64,000 nucleotides of DNA from contig OW568872.1 in NCBI GenBank assembly GCA_938743325.2, forward strand, positions 372,001-436,000. Direction: 5' to 3'. Origin of the DNA: Pycnococcus provasolii. Lineage: Eukaryota; Chlorophyta; Pseudoscourfieldiophyceae; Pseudoscourfieldiales; Pycnococcaceae. The translations under genes and the position numbers were made by a program. The notes under the pieces are model-generated. The model did no database searches. It saw only the letters and a program-made list of their open reading frames with translations, and had not been told where the DNA came from. This document shows, in pieces, positions 1 to 10,200 of the stretch (position 1 is its first letter; every line of letters starts with the position of its first letter).

Positions 1-1
1 T

Positions 2-136
2 GTGGACGGCGCCGTTGCAAGGCAGATGGAGTCGGATGGGTACTTTGGTGAGCACGACGCCGTGGTCATTGGCGAGATTGTGGCTACGGACGCGAAAGGC
101 GAAGCGCGCGTCGAGGTGGAGTTCTCGACGCAGTAA
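2..136 (+). CDS. C-terminal fragment of an unidentified protein
   Basis: An open frame runs in from the left edge and ends at TAA 134-136, giving 44 residues. The segment is mixed acidic and aliphatic (for example DAVVIGEIVATD) and looks like ordinary coding sequence rather than noise. The start and most of the protein lie outside the window, so no family or function can be assigned. The frame is chosen because it is open across the whole visible stretch and has coding-like composition. Confidence 0.5.
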   Translation: MDGAVARQMESDGYFGEHDAVVIGEIVATDAKGEARVEVEFSTQ

Positions 137-911
137 AGTTGTCCGTCAGATCATGCAGTAACGTGACTTACAGTATGTCCATCGCATCAATCGCTCAATT
201 TGTCCGGGAAAATGGTCGAGGGGGGGAGAGAAATTCAGCCCCGACCAATTTCCCCGTTGGGGGGGATCGGGGAAAAGTTTTTCGTTTGATCCCTTCCCCG
301 ACCAAGATGCCCTTATTTCGGGATGTTACAAACTTTGAGGCTTTCAGTCACCTTGAAGTGCTTGGGCGTTGCCTCTCAAAGCGGTAGGGGATATCGACAT
401 CGAGAGCACATCATGAGCTTTCGATAGGACCAAGAATCACGTCAAACGGCCAAGGGATTAGGGACGGTGAGTTCTCCCCGGCAGTCGAGCACGGGTTGAT
501 TCCCGTTTCTGCCCGGACCAGCCCTTTAAGGCTAGCAAGGTCCCTCCTGCTCTCTGGACAACCAACTTTAAACTTTCCTCCGAACTATCCAATAGACTAT
601 CGTCGATAGACTAAGAGTCGGCGGCGACGCTTTCCCAAACTTCCCTCCGGCCTCCAGCGCCAGCGGCGGTTCTACTTAGGTGTTAGGGTAACCCTACATA
701 CCGGGTACCCGTAAGAATACACCTTAAGAATACCTTGTCCGGTGTCGCGAATAACCTCTCCGCCGACACCACAAAATTTACTTGTAGTACATACTGCTTA
801 TACCTTTAAGGTGTGCTTGTCCTTCTTCTCGTATCTGCGCGCAGTACAGTACACTTATAAGTTACACAAGTGTCGCTCGCTTCTTTCGCTCTCATATATC
901 CTTCTTTCCTA
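137..911. other. intergenic spacer upstream of the nicalin gene
   Basis: No convincing gene is seen in this 775-bp stretch. It holds two copies of the dispersed motif CCCCGACCAA (238-247 and 296-305). The second is extended to CCCCGACCAAGATGCCC and resembles a reverse-strand copy near 26508-26520. The 3' part is AT-richer and should contain the promoter and 5' leader of the gene that begins at 912. The open frame at 139-387 has no family features and was not accepted. Confidence 0.5.
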
Positions 912-2811
912 ATGATGGCCAGTCACCACTTCTCTTGTTGCGGCCTGCTTTCCTGGTTTCTTTTCAGCTTATTCCTTTTAATACAAGGCACACCCTCACA
1001 GGCGTACGAGCTCGTGCCTGCCTACCGTACGCGATTGATTCTTCCTTGAGTGATCACAACCACGTTCCTTTCTTCTTTACAAACTCCTTCCTCACAAAAT
1101 ATAACGAAATATACACACAACAACAACAAATACAACAGGCGTCTTGCAGTTTGACTACAAGCAGCACCCGTACGGATCGCGGCGAGCGCACATCGCACAC
1201 CACGCGACGCTGGCGTCAGCTGGAGCGCGTGCAAGGCGGGCGGTTGTCATCGTACCACTCGCAGAGGCGCGCCTGCCGCTGGTGACGCGCCTGCTCAGCA
1301 ACGTCACGAACGCGGCGGGCATGGTGGTCGTACTGCCCGCAAACGACTTTGACGAAGGCTCTGCGGGAACCCCGCAGGCACGTGAACTCGAACGGTACCT
1401 CATGACGAGCACGCGCGTCCCTGTGTACTTCGCGCGAGAAACCGACGGCCTGACACGCGTGCAGCAAGATCTCAAGAGCTGGATTGCACAAGGGAACGCA
1501 CCCACGAGCGTCTCCGGAGGTTGGCACGCCGTCGTCGGAAAGGGCGAGCCACGTAAGATCAAGCCGCCGCCGTCACTGACCAACTTTCAAGGACTTCTGC
1601 ACGGCGGTGTGCCACCGTCGACATCGGAAGAGTCTTCCGCTGCGGGCGGAGTGATTCTCGTCGTCGCATCCTATGACGCATTCGGTGCCGCGCAGGCACT
1701 CGCGCAGGGTTCCATCTCCGCCGCCGCGGCGCTCGTTGAGCTCGCAAGACTCTTCCAGAAGCTGTACGCCGAGCACTCGCACAAGCCGTCCACGTCCATC
1801 GCATTCGTGCTGGCGGCGGGCGGGCACCTCAACTTCGTAGGAAGCCGCGCCTGGCTCGCGTCAGCGGACACGAAGCTACTCAACGCCGTCTCCTTTGCAC
1901 TCTGCCTTGATAACCTCCTGATCGACCCGCTGAGCGCCGCGGACGACGAAGGTCCTGGAAAGCTTTTCCTGCACAGCGCGAGGCCTCCAGATGACGCGTC
2001 CGTGGAGCCGCTGTACACGCGTTTCAAGGCTGCTGGTGAGCTTTCGGACGTGTCAGTGTCGACGGTGCACAAGCGCGTGAACGTGTCGGCACCCACCGCC
2101 GCATGGGAGCACGAGCTATTCTCAAGGCGGCGCATGGCGGCAGCCACGCTGTCTGCGCGCTCGACGCCTCCGCCATTCCTCTCGCGGGCGAGCATATTCG
2201 ATCGCGGCGAGGCAAGCGCGAATGCCACCGCGCTGGCCGGCGTGGTGCGCACGGTAGCCGAGGCGCTTGCACGTCATGTGCTGGCGGTGGACGGCGTGAA
2301 GGTGTCCGCGACGGAGTCACTCGTGGGCGACGTCAGCATACCGAATCTCACGCACTGGATGAAGATGCTAGGACGCGTTCCCCGCGTCGCACCGTTTGCA
2401 TCGCTTGCGGAGTCAAGAGCTACAAAAGCGATGGAGAAGGTCAAGTCTGCGGTGGATCGAAATGCAAAGCTGGCGGCGGAGGCTGCTGCCGCTGCAGAGT
2501 CGAATCACAGCGGTGTGCAGCCCGCGCTGTCCAAGGCGATGCGCGACTACACGAGCGAGGCAAAGTCCATGGACTTTGAGCTTCCTCGAGACTGGTCCTT
2601 CTACACACACGCCGAGGAACTCGAGCTTCGCCTGTACCGCACCGCATCTGTTGGATTTGACGTTGCGCTACTCGCAGGCGTGCTTGCATACCTCGGAGCA
2701 CTTTACGTCGCACTCAAGGCGTACACCTACGGTTGGAGTGGTGTGGTAGAAGCGCTGAGTGGAGATAAGCGCCGGCCGTCAGCAGCTGCAAAGGGAGGAA
2801 AGCGGCGATAG
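912..2811 (+). CDS. NCLN: Nicalin (BOS complex / nicastrin-like ER protein), two exons
   Basis: Nicalin is an ER membrane protein that works with TMEM147 and NOMO in the multipass translocon (BOS complex). The large exon (1139-2811) matches nicalin through QHPYGSRRA, the degenerate M28-peptidase motif YDAFG, the tract WEHELFSRRR, and a C-terminal membrane segment around residues 543-565. The first zinc ligand of M28 peptidases is replaced (SYD instead of HYD), as expected for a non-catalytic family member. The large frame lacks a start codon and a signal peptide. A short upstream exon, 912-1026, supplies ATG ATG plus a hydrophobic signal (LLSWFLFSLFLLI) and ends in AYELVPAY. Joined across 1027-1138 it reads AYELVPAYRVLQFDY, aligning with the nicalin N-terminus. 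The protein is about 595 residues. The 3' end faces the kinesin gene 44 bp away. Confidence 0.85.
1027..1138 (+). other. Predicted intron of the nicalin gene
   Basis: The 112-nt intron has donor GTACGC after 1026 and acceptor ACAG ending at 1138. The first exon leaves one nucleotide (C) that joins GC of exon 2 to make an Arg codon, and the frame is conserved. The 3' end is rich in A and C rather than pyrimidines, like the two introns of the gene at 54848-60275. Predicted from reading frame and protein similarity only. Confidence 0.7.
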
Positions 2812-2855
2812 CGAGTTTTTTATAATTAATTAAAAAATTAAAAAAAGAATGACAT

Positions 2856-4025
2856 TTAATTCGTGCGGCGCAGTTCGTCGCGTCTTCTTGCAAGGAGGCC
2901 GATTCTCTCGCGTAGTTTATCTGTAGCGCCAGAGTGCGAAAGAGTCTTCACACGAAGTTCCAAGCGTGCCAAGGCACTTTCCACCTCTGCGAGTGCTTTT
3001 TTGGGATCGTACAGAGCCTCCGCGCTCGCGTGCGTTTGCAAGGAAGCTACTCGTTCTCCGAATCTCAATGTGTTCAACGTACCTTCAGCCAAGGCGTGTT
3101 CTTCCACCGACGCGCAGCACAGGACAACATGAGTGCGTGAGTTCCCAACAAGTGCAGCCTTGAGGAGCGTAGTCAACGCAGAATCGTGGAATGGGATGTG
3201 AGACTTTCCTTCTGCGAGTGCGCGCACGCATTTCCCGAGCGCAAGAAGTCCACCATTGATACCTATAGCTTCACGCTTGGCCACACCTTCAGCCTTGCTG
3301 AGCTTTAGCTGCTCTGCTCCAGCAAGATCGGCTATTACCATGCGGCTGGTGAGCGCGACACGGTCGGAGGAATCGTCAACGGAGTCTGCCGCTCTATCTT
3401 CCCCAGGCGCAAGTTCGCCACGGACTTGCTCTACGCTTGTGCTTTGAACGATGCGAAGCGATAGCAGCGTGTGCGCGCGGCTAGACGTGGCATTCATCGC
3501 CGTAGCAGCGTAGCGCTTACGCGCCTCTCCAGCCTTAAGCAGGCGCTCGAGCGTGCCCTCGTCTTCAATCGGGAGACTGACAGCCCCATGAACCTCACCA
3601 TTGGCCATCGGACGACATGCAGATGACGCGTCGTCGCGCGCCCACAAGTCGATCACCCTGTTGCCGTAGACTTGCACGTACGTTGCGCTGAGCGAAACGC
3701 AAATGCCGCGATTCGCAACACGTCGCGCGAAGTTGAAAATGTCGCTGCACGCGCGCGGGACGCACCCGTCGCCGTTGCTGCCAAATGCTGTGTGCGTCTT
3801 GCCTCCACCAGTCTGCCCGTAGAATAGCAGAGTCGAATTGAAGCCATTGAGGGCTTCCGCTACTGCATCGGCTGCACCCGAGTCTGCATACGCCTCGCCT
3901 TGCGAGCACTCATTCATCACCGACCCTCCAAACGCGAAGGCGCGCACACCCACTCCCGGAACAAGCAAAATTGCGCGATCGGGTCTCACGGCAAGCACCT
4001 GTGCCTGCGTCCGCCGCCTCGCATT

Positions 4026-4057
<32 letters not shown>

Positions 4058-4892
4058 GACCATTTTCCTTGTTATCGTCACGTGCACGTGAGCGCTGCTC
4101 GCCATCTTCGTTCGAATCTGCGTTCGCTCCCAAGGCACTAGCGTACGCGCGCGCCTCGGCGTTATCGTCGTCGTTACCACCCGTCGCCGCACGCCCGTCG
4201 TCGTCGTCGTCGTCCTTGCTAGCACGATCCCGTGCCCTGGCTATGCGATCAAGTCTGGATTCTTCTGCAACCGCCGCCTCAAGCCTCTGTGCATCGAGCA
4301 GAGCACGCAAGACGTCCGGGTCGACAGTGTTCCCCGCCATTTCTACCAACCTTGCAACTTCTTCCCCGTCGAGTCCCTGCCGTGTTTCTTCAAGGCTCGG
4401 GAGCTGTTCCCCCGCGCGGAGCAGCTTGATGCGCTGGTGCAACGGCACGACGTGCGCGTTCCCTCTTTTCGCGTTCCCGCGCACGCCGTCTTTGGGAGTG
4501 GGTCGAAATCTCACCGCGACCTTCACGTCGAAGTCGTTCGCCGATAAGGTTTCCAGGTCACTTGACTTTGTGCTTCTCCACTTGTTTCTTGCGGTCCAGA
4601 TATGTTCGATGAAGATGCGCTTCGCGTCTTTTGCCCCCTTTGACCCAAGGGGTAAGGCGAGCGCGCGTTCCTCGGCCAGTGAGTGGGCAGCCGCTAGATA
4701 TGCAAGAGAGGAGGACTGAGACGTATCGGTCCCTAACCCGATAGCTCTGTGAAGCGTGGAGCAGACAAGGGGAAGGTCGCGTAGAAGCGACGTCCAGTGG
4801 CAGTGAGTTAAGACGCAAGGAAGCGCCAGGACGTCCTCCGGCCGGTAAAGGTACGCGGAAGAAGAAGAGCCACCATGGGGGAGAGACGCCAT
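2856..4892 (-). CDS. Divergent kinesin motor protein with acidic insertion
   Basis: A microtubule motor ATPase of 678 residues. The first kinesin strand is seen at FDVKVAVRFRPT (121-132), the P-loop at YGQTGGGKTHT (358-368), switch I at NATSSRAH (467-474), switch II at DLAGAE (522-527), and the end of the motor at about 600, followed by a short tail of about 75 residues with a likely coiled coil. Between beta-1 and the rest of the motor lies an insertion of roughly 155 residues (143-297) with long Asp runs encoded by a GTC/GAC microsatellite (4026-4058). Residues 20-50 resemble an F-box-like leucine-rich segment. Switch motifs deviate from the classical SSRSH and DLAGSE (Ser to Ala in both), so the family placement within kinesins is uncertain. 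The start is the first ATG of the frame and has no obvious targeting signal. It is convergent with nicalin and divergent from the C2-domain gene. Confidence 0.8.
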
Positions 4893-5442
4893 GACTGCTG
4901 CGCGCGTATTTCTCGGAATGCTTTGGACGTCCGGGTCAAACGTCCCTGAAGGCTGAAGCGACCCTTGAGAGAGAAGTGGAGAGCAGCTTCAGTTGGTCAA
5001 ACGTGGTTTAAGGTAGTAAACCTTTACCGTGGTAGTTGGTACCAGGCAAGAGTCGCAGGTAGGTGTGCAAGACTCCTAAGACGGCCGCACCTTTACCACC
5101 TGGTCGCATTTACCTGTGTCAGTGACGACACGCTCACACGCACAGCGCCACAGCCGATCAGGATTCAGGTCAGCCGATACCACGTACAGCCCAAGAAAGG
5201 TTGTACCACGTACTTCCTAGGGGAAAGGTTTACATACCTCTACCACTACCATCCTATGTAGACTAAATGTACCGTGTGTGTGTGTGTGTGTGTGATATAC
5301 TTTAACAAAACACTCAGGGAAGGGGAATGGGGATGTCCCAATTTGTGTGGGGTTTTAAGGCGGGGAGCTTGCTTGCAAGCACCTCACATGTCCCACTTTG
5401 CGTGGGATTTTTGGGTGGGAAATTTTGCCACTGTTGGCTCAC

Positions 5443-5520
5443 GACCAAAGTGGGACATGCAAATTGCCCGTTGTTTGTGCGCGACCAAAGTGGGACATTC
5501 AAATGTCCCACTTCGGTCGC
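5443..5520. repeat. GACCAAAGTGGGACAT repeats with 40-bp inverted repeat
   Basis: Direct copies of the 16-mer sit at 5443-5458 and 5483-5498. The second is followed at once by a reverse copy (5503-5518, one mismatch). Positions 5481-5520 therefore form a hairpin with two 19-bp arms (one mismatch) and a 2-nt loop. A partial reverse copy lies at about 5390-5401. The same 16-mer recurs at 6363, 6418 and 6462. Confidence 0.75.
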
Positions 5521-5785
5521 GCACTTTGGTCCAGGGGTGGGGGAGGAGGAGGCCGGGGAGGGTGGCCACTCCACAACGGTTGGCATGGGTGGATGGTATG
5601 GTATGGTATGGCATGGTATGCTGCATCGGGAACGACTCTTGTTTTCGTCGACCATGTGTGGTACGGTTAAGCTCAGGGTACAGGTCGGGAACGACTCAAA
5701 GGTCGGGAACGACCTCTCATTCTTCATTCATTTCCTCTCACGACCATGATGGCGCCATGATGCGCTCATGCGCGCGGCGCACTGC

Positions 5786-6306
5786 GCTGCTGAGCTACGC
5801 ACTGCACGCAGGGAGACTGCAGGGACGTCCCAGACTGCACTGGCCTGCGCCGCGACGCGCATCGACGCTGACACCGCGCGCGGGGCGCATCGCATCGAGC
5901 CAGCGACACAACCACCGACATGACGTGCGCGGCTGAGCGTTAGCGGCCGTGTGCGCCGCTGAGCTACGCACTGCACGCATGGAGACTGCAGGACGTCCCA
6001 GACTGCACTGGCCTGGGCCAGTGACACAGCGACACAACGACAGTGACAGTGACACAGCGACAGTGACAGCGACACAGCGACACAGCCACAAGTGACACAG
6101 CGACAGTGACAGCGACACAGTGACAGTGACAGTGACACAGCGACACAGCCACAAGTGACACAGCGACAGTGACAGCGACACAGCGACAGTGACAGTGACA
6201 CAGCGACAGTGACACAGCGACACACTGGCCTGGGCAGTGACACAGCGACACAGCGACAATGACAGTGACACAACGACAGCCACCGACATGACGTGCGCGG
6301 CTGAGC
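5786..6306. repeat. Nested duplication with GACACAGC-type minisatellite
   Basis: A unit of about 66 bp beginning near 5786 recurs near 5954 with only a few changes (both carry GAGCTACGCACTGCACGCA). A 27-bp segment at 5912-5938 recurs at 6280-6306. Between the second copies, 6019-6282 is filled by variants of CAGTGACAGCGACACAGCGA. All six frames across this array give Cys/His/Val/Ser or Thr/Ala/Asp repeat peptides, so no coding role is inferred. Confidence 0.75.
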
Positions 6307-6346
6307 CTGGTTAGGGCTAGCGGCCGAGCGAAGTCAGCGAACTGCC

Positions 6347-6505
6347 TGTCGACCTGCGGCCACGACCAAAGTGGGACACTTCCAGTCTTCCAAGTTTTTT
6401 TGCCGACCTGTGGCTGCGACCAAAGTGGGACATCCGCAACTTGCTGCCGACCTGTGGCTACGACCAAAGTGGGACATCTGCAACTTGCTGCCGACCTGTG
6501 GAACA
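6347..6505. repeat. Tandem 44-bp repeat containing GACCAAAGTGGGACA
   Basis: About three copies of a unit that reads GCCGACCTGTGGCTRCGACC, then AAAGTGGGACAT, then a CYGCAACTTGCT tail. The 16-mer starts are 6363, 6418 and 6462, so spacing is 55 then 44 bp; the first copy has a divergent tail. The shared core links this array to the hairpin at 5481-5520. Confidence 0.7.
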
Positions 6506-6620
6506 CGTTGTTTTTGGGACATTGTAAAATGCATGCATCTCCATATACCCCAAGAAAACAATATACTGATAACACGTTGCCTTTTATGGCCGGCGTGTGT
6601 GAAAACTGAAAACACACACC

Positions 6621-6941
6621 GGTAAACTTTACCGTGTGTGAATATTCCAGCGTGTGTGAATGAACGTTATTGATGAACCTCCATCCATGGCTCCATGGCT
6701 CCATAGCTCCATGGCTCCATGGCTCCATGGAGGGATAAATCAACGCACTCTTCCGATGCATCCTAGAGGTAAACTTTACCATCGTGGGAGACAATAAAAC
6801 TTCACTTGCCAAGAAGACTTCACATGTTAGTCTAGCGAACGCAACAGGGCAGTGCACTGTGCAGCACACGCATTAGAGCTGTGCTGTGCTGGCTCCCCTC
6901 GCTTTCTTAGGCTTGGCAGGCTTGATAGTAAACTTTACTAT
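6621..6941. promoter_or_regulatory. Three GTAAACTTTAC palindromes upstream of the C2-domain gene
   Basis: Palindromes GGTAAACTTTACC occur at 6621-6633 and 6768-6780, and ATAGTAAACTTTACTAT at 6925-6941. The first is extended by flanking CACACACC and GTGTGTG into an inverted repeat of about 28 bp. Spacings are 147 and about 158 bp, and the last copy lies about 260 bp before the start codon at 7202. Repeated dyads of one sequence suggest binding sites for a dimeric factor; this is inference. Confidence 0.4.
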
Positions 6942-7201
6942 AGACTCTCCATCGCTGTGAGTCCACCTATCCTCGAAACACACGTGAAGGCTTAAGCTTT
7001 ATTTTTCTGTCACTGTGTGCTGTGCTGTGTGCTGTGTGCTGTGTGCGTGTATAGCTGTGGTGGCGCTTTGAGCTGTGTGCTGTGCGTGCATAGCTGTTGT
7101 ATTGCTGCTTCCTCAAGGTGCTGACCTCTTGGTGTGCGAGCGAATCTTGCGACCTTTCCTATCGTTGTGCCAATACTAGCGATCAAAGCAAGGCCATCAA
7201 C

Positions 7202-10200
7202 ATGGGCGTGTGCACGTCTCGGCCAAAAACGACGAGCTCGAGGGAACGTGGTGGTGCGCCCATGCCAGACTCGCCGCCATCACGGGACATGTCGCCATCT
7301 CAAGGGACAGAAAACGGAGAGTCGCACTCGGAGGCGTCGACGCCAAAGTCAGGAGAGGGCGGCGCGAGATTGCAAGAACGAAGAACTTCGCACCAGTCGT
7401 CTACGGCGGCAAACGAAACGGCCATCAAAAGACAAATCACGTGGAATATCAAGGACGAAGATGACGACGGCAACAACGAACAAGCTGAGCCCTTCTATCT
7501 CTTCGTGCTCATGCTCGAGGGCCGTGGACTGCTGGCGGGAGACAACACCGGCGAGAGTGACCCGTTTGTGAAGCTATGGATTGATAACCACATCATGAAC
7601 GCGCAAGTGACTCCCACGGAGACGCAGACGCGAAACCCGTGCTGGAACAGCGGCGCAGGCGTGCCATTCTGGTTTCGACTTGATGACGGCGCAAGCGCCG
7701 TCAAAAACGTCAGCCGAGAGGCCAAGAATTATCCAAATTTCACAACACAAGCTCAGAAGCACAAGAAGCTCAGGCTGCGGGTGTACGACAGCGACTTTGG
7801 CGGCCTGACCAGCCAGCTGCTCGGCTGCGCAAATGTCGACCTTGAAGAGCTCGAGGTGGGCAAGGTCATCCTGCGCGATGTCGACCTCGTTGGCGAGGAT
7901 AACGGATTTCCTCACGCCAAGGTTGGCGAGTGGGCTCGCAAGCAGCTAAGCAACAAAGCGAGGAAATACGGCTCCGTGAAGATGTACCTCAGCCTCAGGG
8001 CGAGGGCCGAGGCGGACGCATACCAAGTGCTGAGAAGCGGGAACGTGGTGAAGCAGATTGCGCAGACGGAGTACCTGTACGTGACCGTGATCCAGGCGAG
8101 AGACCTCATGCCCGCGGACGCGAACGACCGCAGTGACCCGTACGTGGTTGTGAAGTGGAAAGAGAACGTCAAGAAGACGGCGGTGAAGCAGGAGACGCTC
8201 AAGCCTTACTGGGGCACGGACAAGATCATGAGCTTTCCCATGCCCAACAGGACGACGCCGCACACGTCCTTCGCATCAGGAAAAGAATACGGGGCTGATG
8301 AGGATAGGGGCGGCATTCTGCTCACGATCATGGACGAGGACTCGATCCTCAAAGACGACGTGCTCGGCTTCGCGTACGTGAACTTGCCGCGCGATCTCCA
8401 GCCAGGTTGCATCCAGACATTTTGGCTGGACGTACAGGCGACACCGAAGCGCGCGGGTGCACAAAACGATGTCGCTCCGACGGGCCTCTTCTCGAGTATG
8501 TTCTCAGGCAGCGAGCGGAAGCGCATGAAGTACTTTGACGACAACCCAACTGGACTCGGGCAAATCCAGGTACGCGTTGGCATGGGATACGTCCGTGTGC
8601 CACGTGCTAAGATTGATCAGCGACCCTCGTTCCGGCCTAGGCTTGGGCGCATGTTCCTGGAGCTGATTTCAGGCAACAACATTAAAAAAATGGACCTGAT
8701 AACCGACAGCGACGCCTATGTTGAGGTGACTTACGAGAACATAGTGGAGAGCACGAGCGTTCGACAGCGGAACAAAAACCCGGTGTGGTGTGAGTCGATG
8801 GAATTCGACATCACCGAAATCACGAACGAGATTCGAATCCTTGTCAAAGATGACGACAGCAGCTTTATGTTTGAGGAGATGCTTGAGAAGGCTCTCGGTT
8901 TGAAGAACAATGCGATCAATGCGATCATGAAGAAGAAAAAGCACAACGAGGTCTTCACAGACGGTGATGGCAAGATGATGAGCGAGTTGGAACGAGCTGC
9001 AATCCGCGCAGGTGTGGATGAGGAGAACGAAAACGACGACATCATAGGGAAAACCTCGCTCCCGATTTCGCACCTCTGGGAAAGCCAGTCAAGCGGCGAA
9101 CGTGTTGAGTACGAACTTCAGCTGCTGGGGCCGGACGATGAAGAGTGTCTGCATCGCAAGAAGTCACGTAACCGAGCTCAGGACGTCATTTGGACATTTG
9201 AACCTCATCGCGAGCGTAGAAAGGTAAAGGCCAATGGCACGATTCGCGTCGCTGTGACACTTTGGAAAGAGGCGGAGGATTTTGATTCGCAGAAGCGACG
9301 GCTGGAGACCATGAAGAGCGATGCGTTTGATACCAAGCTCGACGAAAAGGGGCAGAGGAAGGATAAGGATGGCTTAAATAGGCAGATGAGTTTCAATCGA
9401 CGAGATTCGGAATTGGAGAATCACATGGAGAACAAGTTAAGATCTCGCAGTCAATCCGTGGAGCACACGCACGAGCCCAGGTTCCTCGAACTATACGGAG
9501 GTGCCCCAAAGCTGCACGACGATGTTCATGTCAGCCGACTTCGCATCACTCCGGCTGGCGTCATGAAAACAATTGGGCGATTTTCCGACGTGATTCTGTC
9601 GCCATTCCGCGGCTACCTCATCGTTTGCATCAGAATTCAAAGGTTCCATAATCCGCTGCTGAGTGCCTTGCTCTTACTGGGCGTATTGTCCATTCGCACG
9701 ATTGGCGTGATTTGGACAAATCTGAGGGTATTGTACCCACTGATCCTTGCCATGTATATGCATCTCGTGAGCTACTGTGCGGTGTATCATCGCGAGAATA
9801 GTGGTTACGAGCGCAATCGCTCGATCTTGTACGACGACGACGAGGTGCTCAACGAGCAGTATCTGAACAAGGTGAAGTTGATCAAGGACAGGCGTAAGAG
9901 GGAGAAATTAGACCTTACGCACGCCAAGGAGCTCGCGCAGGAATTCTTTGACGCTGGCCTCAAGTATTTGCCGGATACATTGAAGCCTGAGCACGATGCA
10001 AAGACGGTGAGATCACTTCACAAGAAGGGCACTCCTCGGAGCAAGCTCTTCCATAACCCTGCATCGAATGACAAGTACAATGGGATGAGGGAAGAAATAC
10101 AAAACAATTTTGCCAGACAGTCCCATCGTCCACCATCGGAAAGTTCGCCAGGGGAAAGTCAGAATGTGGAGGAGGCTTATGAGACGAGCGATGACGACGA

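Larger units (their letters stand above)
4893..7201. other. Repeat-rich divergent spacer between kinesin and C2-domain genes
   Basis: This 2.3-kb stretch holds no supported gene. It contains a GT microsatellite (5274-5294), six copies of GACCAAAGTGGGACAT or its reverse complement, a near-perfect hairpin at 5481-5520, a nested duplication with a GACA-type minisatellite (5786-6306), a tandem 44-bp repeat (6347-6505), a CCATGGCT minisatellite (about 6685-6731), and three palindromes of the GTAAACTTTAC type (6621-6941). TGTG/GCTG-rich simple sequence lies just upstream of the next gene. Open frames across the minisatellites are repeat artefacts. Confidence 0.7.

Noticed and set aside
139-387. 82-codon open frame after the first gene fragment
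   Set aside because: Gly/Arg-rich sequence over a polypurine stretch with the CCCCGACCAA motif; no conserved content.
430-520. tRNA-like T-arm (ACGGG, loop, CCCGT)
   Set aside because: The loop TTGATTC does not fit the TTCRANY rule and no acceptor or anticodon arm can be folded around it.
5728-6869. Long open frames through the GACACAGC minisatellite
   Set aside because: They encode only Cys/His/Val/Ser repeat peptides from the tandem array and exist in several frames at once.
7097-7201. Upstream extension of the C2-domain gene
   Set aside because: Begins at a non-ATG codon; the ATG at 7202 gives a good myristoylation motif and is preceded by simple repeats.
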